A stretch of DNA of 64,000 nucleotides from contig JAFFJZ010000003.1 in assembly GCA_018340375.1 (NCBI GenBank), positions 744,001 to 808,000 on the forward strand, read 5' to 3'. Under the pieces are notes generated by a model, which saw only the letters and a program-made list of their open reading frames with translations, was not told the origin of the DNA and did no database searches. The stretch's first letter is position 1; every line of letters starts with the position of its first letter. Source of the stretch: Gonatopus flavifemur. Lineage: Eukaryota > Arthropoda > Insecta > Hymenoptera > Dryinidae. Below, piece by piece: positions 52,216-64,000 of the stretch. Position numbers and translations under genes: made by a program.

Positions 52216-53323
52216 AGCTTGTACACGAACATAGTAGCAATTTTTGAATTATTTGTTATTAAAACTTGACAAAATCCCTTATATCAACGCAAACAATGAG
52301 ATCTTTGTCTCTACGGAAAGAAAAAATTGGTAGATACTTCTCTCATATTTTCAGACCCGTCGCTGTGGAATAATTGATTTCTGTAACAGAAAGAAATAAA
52401 ATCATAAAACTTGATACATAGGGTATAACTCTCACGCCTAAATACAGGGTACATTACTTTACCCGCTTCATTATATTCTTGTTTTATGTTTTAGAGTTGA
52501 GTTCGATCTTCTCGTATCGAATTCCAGAATTCCAAATATTATCTACTTCAAACAATATTCTGTGATACATTATTAATAATAACTACAGTTTACGAAGTTC
52601 TAAAAAATCATTTTATTTTCATGTGGAAATTGGAGATGATTAAATATTCTCATTTTGAAAAACTATTATCGTTATAATCGTTGTGCGAAATCAACATTGT
52701 ATTCAGTGCGTACATCGTTCATAATATGAAATACCTACCAGCTCAACAATAACCGGTGAAACACAAACGTTGTACGGAAAGATAGAGAACGATGAAAAAT
52801 ATTCAAGGCTCAATAGTTGGAAAGGCAATACATCTTATTTGTGAATGTCAAGAAAATGGATAGAGTAAAGATTTTATTGAGGTCCTTACATCCTTTTTGT
52901 TTGTGGTTTAATCTTTCTCACTTGGTTGTCACTCAACTTTGCTGATCAAGGTTCGATAACGTTGGTGCAATAATCGACGACTTGCCGTTTCAGTTTAACT
53001 CGGACATTAATTACCGTTTGAATGTGTGTTTGACCCTTGATACTCGCGGCTTGGGGTTATCGCAATTAAAAATGAATATTGAGACGAAATTGAACTCTAA
53101 TTTTCTAAACAAGGAATAAATGAAGAACGGTATCTTGTATTCAATCGCAAGATACACAAGTCAATTAGTTTAACATCATTCGGAGAGATTTTTTTATATA
53201 TTGTCATTGTTATTTCCACTAATTGGCAAATCATGATATTATGGAAGTTATTTAAATCGATAAGCATGTGATAAATAATTCGCATATGAAGGTATTAAAA
53301 AATTATTTGTTTCTTTTTTGCAG

Positions 53324-53438
53324 AGATTTTGCTTGAATTCAATCAGCATGGAGTGGTCTTTGATTTTCACTGTGATTTTACAAATACTCGCCGCTACGCT
53401 ACACGCAGCTGAAGATTTCCGACACATCTCTTTTGAAG
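53324..53438 (+). CDS. Candidate first coding exon with signal peptide (secreted or membrane protein), partial
   Basis: The acceptor is a T-rich tract ending in ttgcag at 53323. A short leader leads to ATG at 53348 (context cagcATGg). Thirty codons follow, then one base, then a GTCAGT donor at 53439. The peptide MEWSLIFTVILQILAATLHA looks like a cleavable signal peptide, with a hydrophobic core and small residues before AEDFRHISFE. An intron in phase 1 just after a signal peptide is common in extracellular and immunoglobulin-superfamily genes. No second exon was recognised before 64000, so the product is unknown. The same frame stays open through the donor to 53632, so a short unspliced ORF is the alternative. 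Confidence 0.4.
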
Positions 53439-53670
53439 GTCAGTCAAGAAACATTTCAATTTCACAAATTGTTCTTCGAACAATCGGTGTATGCGTACAG
53501 ATTATCGCAGTAACAAAATTTTACTCATATCATATTAATATAATATCTATTAATGAGATTGTTGTGAATGACACTAATTTGGAGTTGATTTCACAACTCG
53601 AGAAACGAAACACATTCTTTTCAATGTGGTGATTCGAAGAATGTGGTAGAGGACTTTCGAGACTTGGAAA

Positions 53671-53782
53671 GGCATTCCTAATTCGCGGCATTTCCTAACT
53701 CTCCTCAAAGTTTGACGAGGCCTGCCCAACTCTTGACCAGGTCTTGATAAGACCTTATGGAATGCCGCGAATCATTTTTAAT
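53671..53782. repeat. Foldback with attcgcggcatt arms
   Basis: attcgcggcatttcctaa in the left half pairs with ttatggaatgccgcgaat in the right half. The centre, tttgacgaggcctgcccaac, resembles in style the core of the element at 54777-54905. Confidence 0.65.
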
Positions 53783-54776
53783 CCTTGTTGTAAAATTTCC
53801 TAAATCTGTAATAATTTGACGCACTGCCGCTGAATACTTTACATGGTCTTAGGTTTTTACCAGATGGATGCACAGGCAGCACAGCGCGCGATTGCGACGT
53901 TTATACAATAATGTGTAAAGACTGCGGGAGAGGTTTGTTGAACGTCCTGAAAACATTCCAGAAGACATTTTGAATCGTGTCACGACTCTGGCGATCTTTG
54001 AGGCTCAGTGTTGCTTGATATGTGTCAAATAAATGTAACAAATTGAGAAAAAGTAATGGTGCGGCAACGATCAAATTGTTCTCGTCAGTATCTCACAAAT
54101 AAATCCTCCTCAATCCTGGGCCATTTGTTCAATCCCCGTAATTTCCACATGGGAATCTATGAAATCCCCTCAAATGATGAAAAAAAAATGGTCGAGTTTC
54201 ATTGATACCCGTCAAATCTTATTCAATTCTTGTGAAGAGAATCACTCAGAAAAGATTTTTATCATTCAAACGCTTAATGCAAATTTATTCAACATCTTCT
54301 CCGTTGTCTGATCCCATTCACCTCAATCATTCTATTCACCCCATTCTACGGTATCAATCTATAACGTAGCTTAGTGGTAATTTGTGTTTACTTTTATTAT
54401 CCTCTCATTCAATTGTTTATTTAGTCCTTTCAATTTGATATTCACTCATAGCTTAGACATCAATATACGCACGCATAAATGTTCTTATCAATCATATTAA
54501 CTTCTTTATGACAAATACGATTAAGAGATCAAAGCAGAAAAACTCATTGACCCTGAGTCAGTTGCGCCATTGGTGAGCTTTTCAAGCGTTTCAACTGCGA
54601 AGTTACAAAAACATACAGCACCAACTCATACCGGTACCACGAAGGAGGGCATAATAATATTATTTACAATATTAAATGCAATTTTAACAAATTTATGATA
54701 AATTGGATTTGGTTATCCTTATCTGGAAAAATTTATAACGTGAATTAATGTGGATTCTACAAGAATATGATATAAA

Positions 54777-54905
54777 CCCTAGCAGAAATCACTCTAGTAA
54801 TTCTCTAGGCCTTGCGAGGCCTCACCAGGCCCTTGTGAGGGACTTGCAAGGTCTCGTAAGGCCTTATAATCGCCTAGAGAATGACTAGAGTGATTTCTAC
54901 TAGGG
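54777..54905. mobile_element. Foldback element with CCCTAG(C/T)AGAAATCACTCTAG ends
   Basis: The left 33 bp (ccctagcagaaatcactcta and on to tctctagg) returns almost perfectly inverted at the right, with only two differences seen. The core is GC-rich, with nested aggcct and caaggcc palindromes. The flanks share aaa. It looks younger than most others here. Confidence 0.85.
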
Positions 54906-56133
54906 AAAGCAGCATTGTTGAAAATGAATTTTCACTCTTCCAAATTCAGCGAGTATCGACGGAATATTTTTCTAAAATTCCTGAATTTTTTAAGGAAATT
55001 CTTTTCATTTTCTTTGTAAAAAATATTTTTCTTCCGCATATTTAATGGACAGCAAGCTTCGGGAAACCTATACTCGAGAATGAGTTACACAAAATTGCTG
55101 TTTCCATCGATGCATATGTACACGCAACATGTTGATACTTATCTCCATATTGAATTCAAAAAGTTTGTTGTATAAAATTTAATGTCTCAATTCTACTGTT
55201 TGAATTGCGTGGGTGGAATTGGAGATACGTAATCGACGAAATTGACACAAGAAATAATTGCTCTAGGTTTCGTTGCATGCTCGCACAACACACTCCGTAA
55301 TACAAACTCAGTGTATCAATCTATATCTATAAAATCGCATAACGCGTGGAGAGTTGTTTTTCGTGGGTGTTCACAAGATTTCGCAAGGAAAGAGGGAGAG
55401 AGAGCTCATTATGGAAAATCAGGATTTATTGTAAACACGATTCTCGAATAAGGCTGAGCACCCATTTCCATTTTGGTCAACGTCTTGGGTAGCTTTATGG
55501 AGTCATTAAACGGGAAACTTCAATTGATTCCATTTCTCGTTTTCGTTTAATTTCGAATACATTTGGAGCGTACACCTGTGGATTCATTACAGATCATTCA
55601 AATTTTCATTATCGATGCATAAAACGATATCAATTACGTGAGTCATTTCGTTAACTTGATTTCAAGATGTCAATTGTCATGATATTCGAGGGCCCCAATT
55701 TTCTTATTAATTTGAATTTTTCTGATGGTTGGAAAATTGAAATAAATAATAACCAATGGAAGATTCAAAATTTAATTATATATTTGTATAGAATTTGAAA
55801 TTCTCATGATTCATTTTATGAATCATTTCAAGCATAATCGATTTGTTTCAATGTGTTAAAGTAAAACTAATCGGTTAAGATATCAAAAAACATCAATTGG
55901 TTCAAAAAATCACAATTATTCTTGATTAATTTGTCCGTAATAAAAATCAGCAATTTTTATAACGACACATTTTTTGATAGACAATATATTTTTTTAATAT
56001 AAACTGACATTGGACTGACTAGAATATAACAATAGAAACCTAATTAAATTTACAATATATTTTCTTGTTATTAATAATTATTTACAATATGTTTTCTGGT
56101 TATAGTAAATTGAACCCTAAATTTTTCCTTTTG

Positions 56134-56351
56134 TACACGGAGAAAAATAATGTAGTAAAATAGTATTATTTCGTCAAATGTCGCCACAATTACCTGACGG
56201 TCTCAGAGGCTTTCTTACAGAATGTAGTAAAAATTATTGCAGTTGTAGTATTCTATTCCACATTTGAGGAGTACTTCTCAAGACATTAGACATATAGTAT
56301 TAATTCACTAGAAAATGTTGTAATTTTTATTGTATTATTTTTCTCCGTGTA
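56134..56351. mobile_element. MITE with perfect 18-bp TACACGGAGAAAAATAAT ends
   Basis: TACACGGAGAAAAATAAT at 56134-56151 is repeated exactly inverted at 56334-56351. The outermost TA on each side is best read as the target site, leaving 16-bp inverted ends. The interior has several tagtaaaa/tagtatt phrases and no coding capacity. This is typical of Tc1-mariner-type MITEs. Confidence 0.9.
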
Positions 56352-56580
56352 TGAATCATTTGCTGCATATGAACTATTAAAGGAATATATAACTTCAGAT
56401 TTTTCATAGAGACATATAGAAATCAGTGACCGAAGACAGATTTCAAAGTACTCGATAATTCAAGTAATTTGGAAGTTGATCATTTATAATTGTTTCAAAT
56501 ATTCTTGAGATAAACTTTACAGTCCCACGCAAATGTTTCCTTATACGTTGGAGATGATCATTTAAAAGCCCAATTTTCAT

Positions 56581-56610
56581 GGGGGGAGGAGGAGGAGGAG
56601 GAAGAAGAGG
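56581..56610. repeat. (GGA)n microsatellite
   Basis: ggggggagga followed by GGA units and gaagaagagg. It accounts for the polyproline and polyserine in overlapping antisense frames. Confidence 0.9.
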
Positions 56611-59233
56611 GTCCGTGGGAGGAGTGATCCCGTTGCTGCCAACTATGAAAAGAAACTTGTTTGTCGATCCTGTTTTCACGGTGAAACTTAACGGGCTTCA
56701 AATTATCGCCAGCAAGAACCTCGCCAAGTGAACTGTGTAAATATATAAAATATACATCGTTTTTGACACAATCAAGGAATATTTTGGTCCATTGTTTGTC
56801 AATACTTGCACAAAATACGTGCACGAAATGTCTTGGAATTTACCAATAACATTTCATCATTGAAATCCGAGTAATATTTCTTGGTTAGGAATTTATTATC
56901 GTCTATAATGAGGAAAAAAGGCGTCTGCAAAAATCCACCAATAAATTATATTGTCAATATTTTATCACTGAAAAATGATCATTTGGTTAGGAAATTCCGA
57001 ATTTATTGAGTAGAAACAAATATATTTATGTTAATTTTATCAAGTTCACTAGAGTTTCTTTTGTGCAATAATATCTTCCACTGGTATTGTAACTTGAATA
57101 TGGAGGTTGAAATTCAATACGATAGTTATACGATAAAACTTCATATTCGCTAAACTTTTGCCCAAGCGTTCTCATTAATTCAGAAAATGTTCTTGACATT
57201 GGGCACACTTATTATCACGAAGCAGGCACCGTACACGATCTCACGCTGCTGACGGTTTACAGTGACCCACACCGCTGTCAACTGAATGTTATAAAGATAC
57301 AGTTAGACTTATACATGGCAACGGATAAGGCGTATACCACAAAGTTATTACTTCCAACAGAAGTGGTCGAAGAGAAACTACTCTCTTGGACCGACGCATA
57401 CGAATCAGGAAGGTGTGCACAGTCTATACATACGGGATGGACATAATCTTCGACTCACCAGCTTTTTCTTCTCCTTTTTATCACGTAGTAAGAATCGCAC
57501 GCAAAGCCACGCCCGCAAATTGGAAACTATTCCCGATGTGGCAAGACGGTTTGAATTATTCTATGTATTATATTAAAAATCCAAATCAGTATATGAATAA
57601 CCGATAATCAGGAAGGATAGAATTTTTGAAAATCCAGTGAGTGAAAAATCAAAGAAGAAAATTTGCATCTTTTTACCTGGCATATCACTGGCAAAGCGTG
57701 TGAGATTCAAATGATTTGTATTATAAAACGTTGCATTCAATTTTGATATCCGCTTCCGGTGCAAAAAAATCTGTTCATTGCCCTGACAAGAAGATTGAAA
57801 ATTCTTTTTTTCACTTCCTTTTAACAGAGTGGACAAATTTTCCAAATTATTTATAATTTATTTGTATATGTAAAATTGAGTACAGTTTATATATAAATTT
57901 TATCTAATTATATCAACAATATATAGATTAGAAAAGAAAATCAAGTTTTCTGATTAACTTTCAATTGATTCTCTTTCTCAGTGATAATACATTTGTGAAT
58001 ATTGAATCTTTATTTGAGGAGAAAAAACTTGGATTGAGAATCAATCGAATTTTGCATGGATAAATAGGTGGAAGTTGCAAATACAGTTACTTCCATTATG
58101 TTTAGTCTTCTGAATCAATTTAAATTGCATCTAAAGTCTGAAAAGTAGGTTACTCAATGTTTTCTTCCGTATAATCAAAATGATTTAGCATGGATAAATA
58201 GGTGGATAAAAACAATAGCAATCTCATAACATAAAACTTGAATACAAAAAATGTAGTGATTCATATCCATCATTTTTTGCAATATACGAATAATAATTTA
58301 AAAATAAATTTTTCCCATAGTTGGAAACAAGTCTTTGTGCTTTATCATAGAAAATATGGAAAATTCTTCATCGTGATCAACTCAAATACTTATATCATTC
58401 ACGAAAAAATCACGAGAATTCGTGAATCCTATTGGCGAGAATTTCTCAAAAGGAGGAAAATATCTTTGAAGAATATAATTATCCTGTTATCGAAGTAATC
58501 AAGTGGTAACCACCTTTCCTTGATCGTATATCTGCATGTAGACTGTAGTACTTTTACGTCACATACCATTACAAATTTTATTACACTCTCAAGATGCATT
58601 AGAAATTACAGTTTTCCTTAAAAATATTTCCGTGCTCATTGTAAATCGTACCTGCGAGCTATGAGAATTGCTTAGTACCTCACCTACATACTACATCGTT
58701 GGATACTCTCTTGGTTACCTCCAGCTCACACTCGGTTCAGGCGCCACCGATAATTACCATTGGGGTCCTTTACGACATTTTAAGGCAACCGGGGACCGAT
58801 ATGTATCCCGATAAGGCTGCTCACAGTTGTGCGCGTGGACCAACGTTTTTCCGAAACGTATCCTATAGCGTATACATATTGTAATTGTGATTCTATAATT
58901 ACTGCAATTATTTCTCTGATACGATAATATCATTAACTTTTCAATGCGTATAAATGAGAGAAGAGATTTTCTACTCTAGTCGAAAACTTATGATCCGAGG
59001 ATACGAAGGTATGATATTCCAGCATAATATCTCAGTTCTTCCTAGGGATGGACGGTAACTGATAGCATCGATACTTTTCTATTATAAAAATACATAATTA
59101 GTATATGACGTTTCACAAATTATCGTGCATCCTTGATCCTTTAAACTTCCAAATCCTTTGAAATAATAATGTCGTTGTCGTGAAACATCTATACAGCCCT
59201 GCTGTTTACTTGAATTATCGCATCGCCCTCGTC

Positions 59234-59530
59234 GTTCGCAGGCAAAAAAATGAAATAGCTATAGCAGCTACTTACTTTTTTCGCTGCTGCAGCTAAAATA
59301 ATTGCAGCTATAGCTGTTTATTAGCTACCACAGTGGAAAATTGTAACTGCGACTGCACAGATTTTGTGGTTGATATTTGGATAGCCAAATAATTGAGCTA
59401 TCAGATTTTTGCTGCGACAGCTACATTTCTTGCTGTTACCGCTAAGTGAGTAGCTTTGGCAGTTAAAAAATAGCTTCCGTAGCTAATTCATAGCTATCCA
59501 AATAATAGCCAATTATTTTTTTTCGTACGT
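59234..59530. mobile_element. TAGCT-rich element, largest copy (about 300 bp)
   Basis: The ends gcaggcaaaaaaatgaaata and, inverted, cgtacgaaaaaaataattgg pair loosely. The interior has more than a dozen AGCT cores (atagctatagcagctac, ctgcagctaaa, gcagctatagctg, ttagctacc, gagctatc, acagctac, tagcttccgtagctaa, catagctatcc). It also carries atttggatag motifs found in the copy at 28833. Confidence 0.6.
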
Positions 59531-60798
59531 AAAAAATAAAAGATAGAAGTTGGTGTCAATCAATCTCAGAGAATTAATTTATGTATTACGAAGTATCAAA
59601 TTTTCAAATTCCACTCTAAACTTGATTGAGTTCTTTAATATCCCAGAATATTCAAATGAAATTTTATTTTATTTTTCAACGGGAGAGAGATCAGATGATA
59701 ATTTTTCATGAGTGGAAAGGAATCACAACGTTCAATCATTATTTTGAATTTGAAGTTTGATTCCCTATTTCATGACTGGATTCAAATAATCAACCTTTTC
59801 CGCAGTTCCCTTGACAACCTGTGAAACCAATGATGGCGCCCCGTTGAGTTTGTGAAAGCCAAACTAAGTTATCTATACGTATATCCACATGCATGCATGT
59901 ACTACATACACGCAAGACGGTCTTTTAGATCCAAACATAGTTAATAATATTACTTCTCTTACATACATGTATACATACGTTTATCTTATATGAGGAAGAG
60001 AAGGGCAGCGCTAGCAACTATACGAGAACCTAAAAGATCCTCATGGTGTACACGTATACGCGGATTACAGCAAATAATTCTTACAAGATAATAGAAGTGC
60101 ACGCTACGTTACTCACGTCATAACATTAATCATATGTTGTTGGGCGTTACATACTGTAATGAGCATGGAATGTGACTGTGAATAATGTATATTTAACAAC
60201 AAAACTTGAAAATTATTAAATTACATGTATCAATCGATGCTTGATTCTTCTCTTTTTCAATAAAATTGTGCGGATTTTCAAAAATCATCATCTCAGATTT
60301 AAAAGCAGGAGTCAAAGCGAAAGATTATACATTATTCCATTAATTCCTACACAATAATCGATGGAATAAAGATAAAATTTTAATATTTCAAAGTATAATA
60401 ATAATAATACACGCCTTTTTATTGAAAGAAAAGCAATGTTTTGAACATCAGATCTGGTAACGGTGAGTAATTGAAAGAGATTGCAAACACCTACACTCAA
60501 ATCCAGGCTGTTTATTGAAGCCATGTTACCATATATTACGAAGAAACATTGATTTTAGAATAATGAAATAAAAATCTTGTTTTCAATTCACCTAGCTTTT
60601 ATAATCTTTCATAAGGAAATTAGTATACAAAATTGTTCCAGTCATGTTTGCAAAACTTAAAGAGGACAAATTATTCAGCACCGTCTCTAACTGACCTTTT
60701 TCCAACGTCTAAACGTTTAATGAATGTGTTTTAACAATGGGAGAATTTATCAGAAGATCTCATGATTTTATGTGAGCTTTGTTACCGAGTAGGTCATG

Positions 60799-60883
60799 AA
60801 ATTTGGTATTGAAAAAAATGCGAGTGTTTGAAAACCACAATGTGGTTTTTGCACAACACGCTCGTAATTTTTCAATACCAATT
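60799..60883. ncRNA. 85-nt near-palindromic hairpin, possible small-RNA precursor or mini-MITE
   Basis: The arms aatttggtattgaaaaaaat and, on the other side, attttttcaataccaatt-type sequence pair for about 40 nt. They meet at aaaaccacaatgtggttttt. The size fits a microRNA precursor, but no known mature microRNA was recognised, and this window is full of foldback repeats, so a MITE remnant is at least as likely. Confidence 0.35.
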
Positions 60884-62091
60884 GGATGATCTTAGAAGAG
60901 AGGAAAAATGAATGAAATAATTGGTGGACGAATTGAATATCCTGAAGGATGTATAAAGAAGAAACTATATGATATCCAATCACCTCTGCATTGATATTCA
61001 TAAAGCTAATGCTTCTAGGATCAAGGTTAATACATCTCACTCTGGAATTAATTGAAGTAAAGATACCACTCGACTGATACAAAAAGAAATAATGGTTGTA
61101 AAATCTCATTTTTTGTCCCCTTGATTCAACATCGACGTATCTATCTGCCCACAGGAAACGCTTTGCATGCAAATGAAACCCGATCATCTTTTCCGTTTTT
61201 CATAAGTAACGTTATTTCAAATGTGCATACTTGTATGTGTACGTGCAAGCACACTTACTTGAATTATGATAGTAAGATACAAACGAGTAGTAACCCACTT
61301 GGGGTTTAGATTAGAAGTAAGAAGAAGAGAAGACCAACGGCATCGCGTTTCACAATTTCATTTCATATATACACGAAAGACTCTCCCTCGAGAACTGGAA
61401 CGTACGTCAATCAGGGAATCAGAGGAACGAAGAAGCGTGTTTGTGATTTTCAACTGAAATTACTATCCCGTTCACACGTTACTTAATGTACAAAACATTC
61501 AACAAAATACTTGACGGTCGTTCACTGATCAAATTCGAAACTTTCAACAATCATTATCTTCAGGTTTTATTATCATCCAAAAACGATACTTTATTATCGT
61601 ATTATCTTTCTTTGAAAATATCCTATTATAATATATTCTATAAGCGAGCATTAAAGAAACAAAAGTACATTGAAAGTACATTGAAATATCTCATAAATCA
61701 GTCATGTTGGAATTGAGCATAGCGACCGGCCTAAATATTTGTTATTGCCACTTTATTTTTTTGTGCAACGCGATATATATTACATAATTTTATTATGCAG
61801 TGTTTATTTTATATCCTCTTTTATATAATATCTCATTTATACAACTGACCAGGGCAGTAAGGGACTGCGCATGTTGATTTTTTATAATGTTTAGAAAAGA
61901 GAATAGATCAACACTTATCCACAATGGGGCTTACACATGTTCTCTTAGTATTTTACATCTGAAACACATGTTGTATACCGCAGAAGGGGAGAAAATAAGC
62001 ACTCGAGAAACAATGGAAAGAGTAAAGAGAACATTCTTTGTTGTGTTTCAAATTACCTAAGTCTACAGCATGGATTCTTTCCGTTTTAGTG

Positions 62092-62334
62092 CCCAATGGG
62101 AACAATGAGTCAAAACCATGTCAACATTTTTGTCAAAGTGATCATTTTTTTGACAGAACGTTCAGAAACTTTTGAAATAAAAAACGGGTCAGATAAGGCC
62201 CGATTTTGGGGCATCATGCAAAATTGGGTCTCATCTAGCCCATTTTTATTTCAAGAATTTCTGAACATTTTTTCAAAGAAATGATCACTTTTGCAAAAAT
62301 TTTGGCATGATTTTAACTCATTGTTCCCGTTAGG
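62092..62334. mobile_element. Foldback element with arms of about 110 bp
   Basis: Left blocks aatgggaacaatgagtcaaa, aaagtgatcattttttt and gttcagaaacttttgaaata pair with the right complements acgggaacaatgagttaaaa, aaagtgatcatttcttt and gttcagaaattcttgaaata. A related single arm is at 41059-41170. Confidence 0.82.
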
Positions 62335-64000
62335 TGATTATCATCACACACGTTTCACAAGATTTTCGACGATTAAAATCAAATTTATTTTCTCTATAAA
62401 TGATAAATATATTAAAGTTACATTGCTGCCAGGTAATAATCTATCGCTATTCGATTCATCAATTTCGGAAATGGTTTTTATTTTAATTCGTATCGTATCC
62501 ACAACATATATGCTCGCTTGCGCTTGTTCATGAGATTCTTCAGATTTTTACTCATTTTGTAACACGTCCACGAATACTGGATAAGATTTTGATTTTAAAT
62601 CTCGGGTGCTGACGCACAATTAAAATTGTTTTTATTCGGAACACGTAAGAAAGCAGGCTTGATTCTCCGGCAAAGTCTTTTCGTCGGGTAATCTTATTAT
62701 TCCTGAAACGTGGCGTTTCGCTAAGGAAATCAATGATCCAGGATTTGACATTTCTCTTTCTTCCTCTCCTCTCATGGAATCATTCAGATTCGAATGGGGA
62801 ATTATGAATTTTAAATCAAGATGAATGATTAATAACTTTCCTTTTTTATGTCCTCATAGTAAAAGATCCATACTTACCGAAATATTAATTGGACAAACAA
62901 TTTCGAGAATATTTCATCAAATGTATTGATTGATCCACATTAAATTATTCTCTGATTAACGGCAAGGAGATATGATGAAAAATTGTATTTATATGAAAAA
63001 TCTAGTTAATGAGTGAGAACAAAAAATACCTCCTCAATGTTCCTTCACATTTACGATGCTGTTGTGAGATATTGACGAGTAGTTTTGAGCTTGGTGGGCG
63101 ATGTCTCCACCCACGCGTTCGTAAAAGATCCTTTGTACAAAGGATATGAAAAGTTTGGCTGAAGGTTCTTTTAGGAATACTTATGTTCAGAATAGAGAAT
63201 TGATTGAAGATTTTATAACTTTATCGTCAAGTTTTGATTGGTGGATTTTCATAAATAAATACGTGTGTGATTCATTGTCTCGTACATGTCTCCGATATCG
63301 TCTCTGACATGGGGATTTTAAGCTAAGTAACTGAAATGAGGGTTGCAGATTTTTGTCCACTCATGAAAGAAGAAAAATGACAGTATGGCATTGAAAAACG
63401 AGCCGAGGAAACCGTCTTTTGTCTCGTTCATTGTCTCATCGCTACGCCTTTCTTTTCATACGCACATATGCAAAGACATGTAATACCAAAACGAAACAAT
63501 ACTCGTGTCCTATTGTAAATCACTAGCATGTACCAGGATCGAAACAAGAGTTTCGGGCGAATATTTTTTTTAAGGAAAAATATTTTGAAGTTGCAAAAAG
63601 GTCAACTGAAATTGCGAACGATAACTTCTTTATGTAAGATTAACGTTCAAACCAGCCTTTCTTGAATCACTTACATACAGATGATGAATGTGCAATCGTA
63701 TTTTACTCATCACACGAGCAATGTATTCAACAAAAAAGATCCGTGATATCTTTTAGATAGCATTTAGAACTCTTGAGAAAGACATCGGAAAGATGGCAAA
63801 AATCGACGCATTAGAGATCATTTCGACATCTTTTGGATCACATTATAAAGGTTCCGAATGAATATTTACTGAGCATAGATCAAGTTGATGATTTATTAAT
63901 CCACCACCAGTTTGATCGTATACGTTGGGAGAGAAAGAATAACAACGTGTTTGGTCATTTATACTACAAAATTTATGGTACATATTAAACATTAAGTAAC

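Larger units (their letters stand above)
16622..53323. other. Long gene-poor stretch (possible 36.7-kb intron), rich in foldback repeats
   Basis: No exon with recognisable protein motifs and paired splice sites was found on either strand. Open frames are short and AT-driven, and many listed starts lie in repeats. The stretch holds most of the MITE-like elements, microsatellites and a few GC-richer islands (24990-25070, 25660-25770, 26815-27030), given separately. Treating it as one intron rests only on the candidate exons at its two ends. Confidence 0.45.
53439..64000. other. Downstream stretch without a recognised exon
   Basis: If the exon at 53324 is real, this is its first coding intron. 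No following exon with protein motifs was recognised. The stretch carries several foldback elements, a TAGCT-rich repeat and a GC-richer spot near 57215-57420 with a 43-codon frame (57315-57446) of unknown meaning. Confidence 0.45.

Noticed and set aside
57315..57446. 43-codon frame MATDKAYTTKLLLP in a GC-richer spot.
   Set aside because: No recognisable family, splice sites ambiguous; kept only as a note in the region entry.
62096..62284. Short frame resembling the minus-strand frame at 40981-41166, suggestive of a conserved protein.
   Set aside because: Both lie in arms of one foldback repeat family; the similarity is at DNA level.

Overview
The window is AT-rich, intron-bearing animal nuclear DNA, almost certainly from an insect. 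The best guess is a hymenopteran, because the spliced Chd64/myophilin protein is very close to the bee and wasp form as I remember it; this was not checked by alignment. Gene density is low. Only two protein genes can be reconstructed with confidence. Nothing looks bacterial, and I found no CRISPR array, rRNA or convincing tRNA.

Layout. (1) About 1-5839: no recognisable exon; probably intron or upstream DNA of Chd64, with a foldback repeat at 4058-4331. (2) 5840-7840, plus strand: the last three coding exons of a Chd64/myophilin (calponin-homology) gene. Its short N-terminal exon was not found. A long inverted repeat of about 560 bp fills much of one intron. (3) 7841-12128: tail-to-tail intergenic DNA. 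(4) 12129-14483, minus strand: a complete five-exon gene of 528 codons. Its order is Cys-rich putative zinc module, F-box, then a ubiquitin-conjugating (E2) fold in which the catalytic Cys is Gly. (5) 14484-16458: intergenic and promoter DNA. (6) 16459-16621, plus strand: a candidate non-coding first exon with an initiator and a strong splice donor. (7) 53324-53438, plus strand: a candidate first coding exon, with acceptor, ATG, signal peptide and phase-1 donor. These last two may belong to one gene with an intron of about 36.7 kb that continues past the window; that link is inference. (8) Everything else, about 16.6-64 kb, is intron or intergenic DNA.

The most striking feature of the non-coding DNA is the density of short foldback (MITE-like) elements, about 20 of 60-560 bp. 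They include two 104-bp pogo/Tigger-like elements with TA target sites, a TTAA-flanked piggyBac-like element, several otherwise unrelated elements that share ends resembling TA-CACGGAGAAA, and a dispersed family built from irregular TAGCT motifs. No transposase gene was seen, so all appear non-autonomous.

The two clear genes have no evident shared pathway: one is an actin-binding muscle/cytoskeletal protein, the other a ubiquitin-system adaptor. All repeat and domain calls come from reading the sequence by eye.
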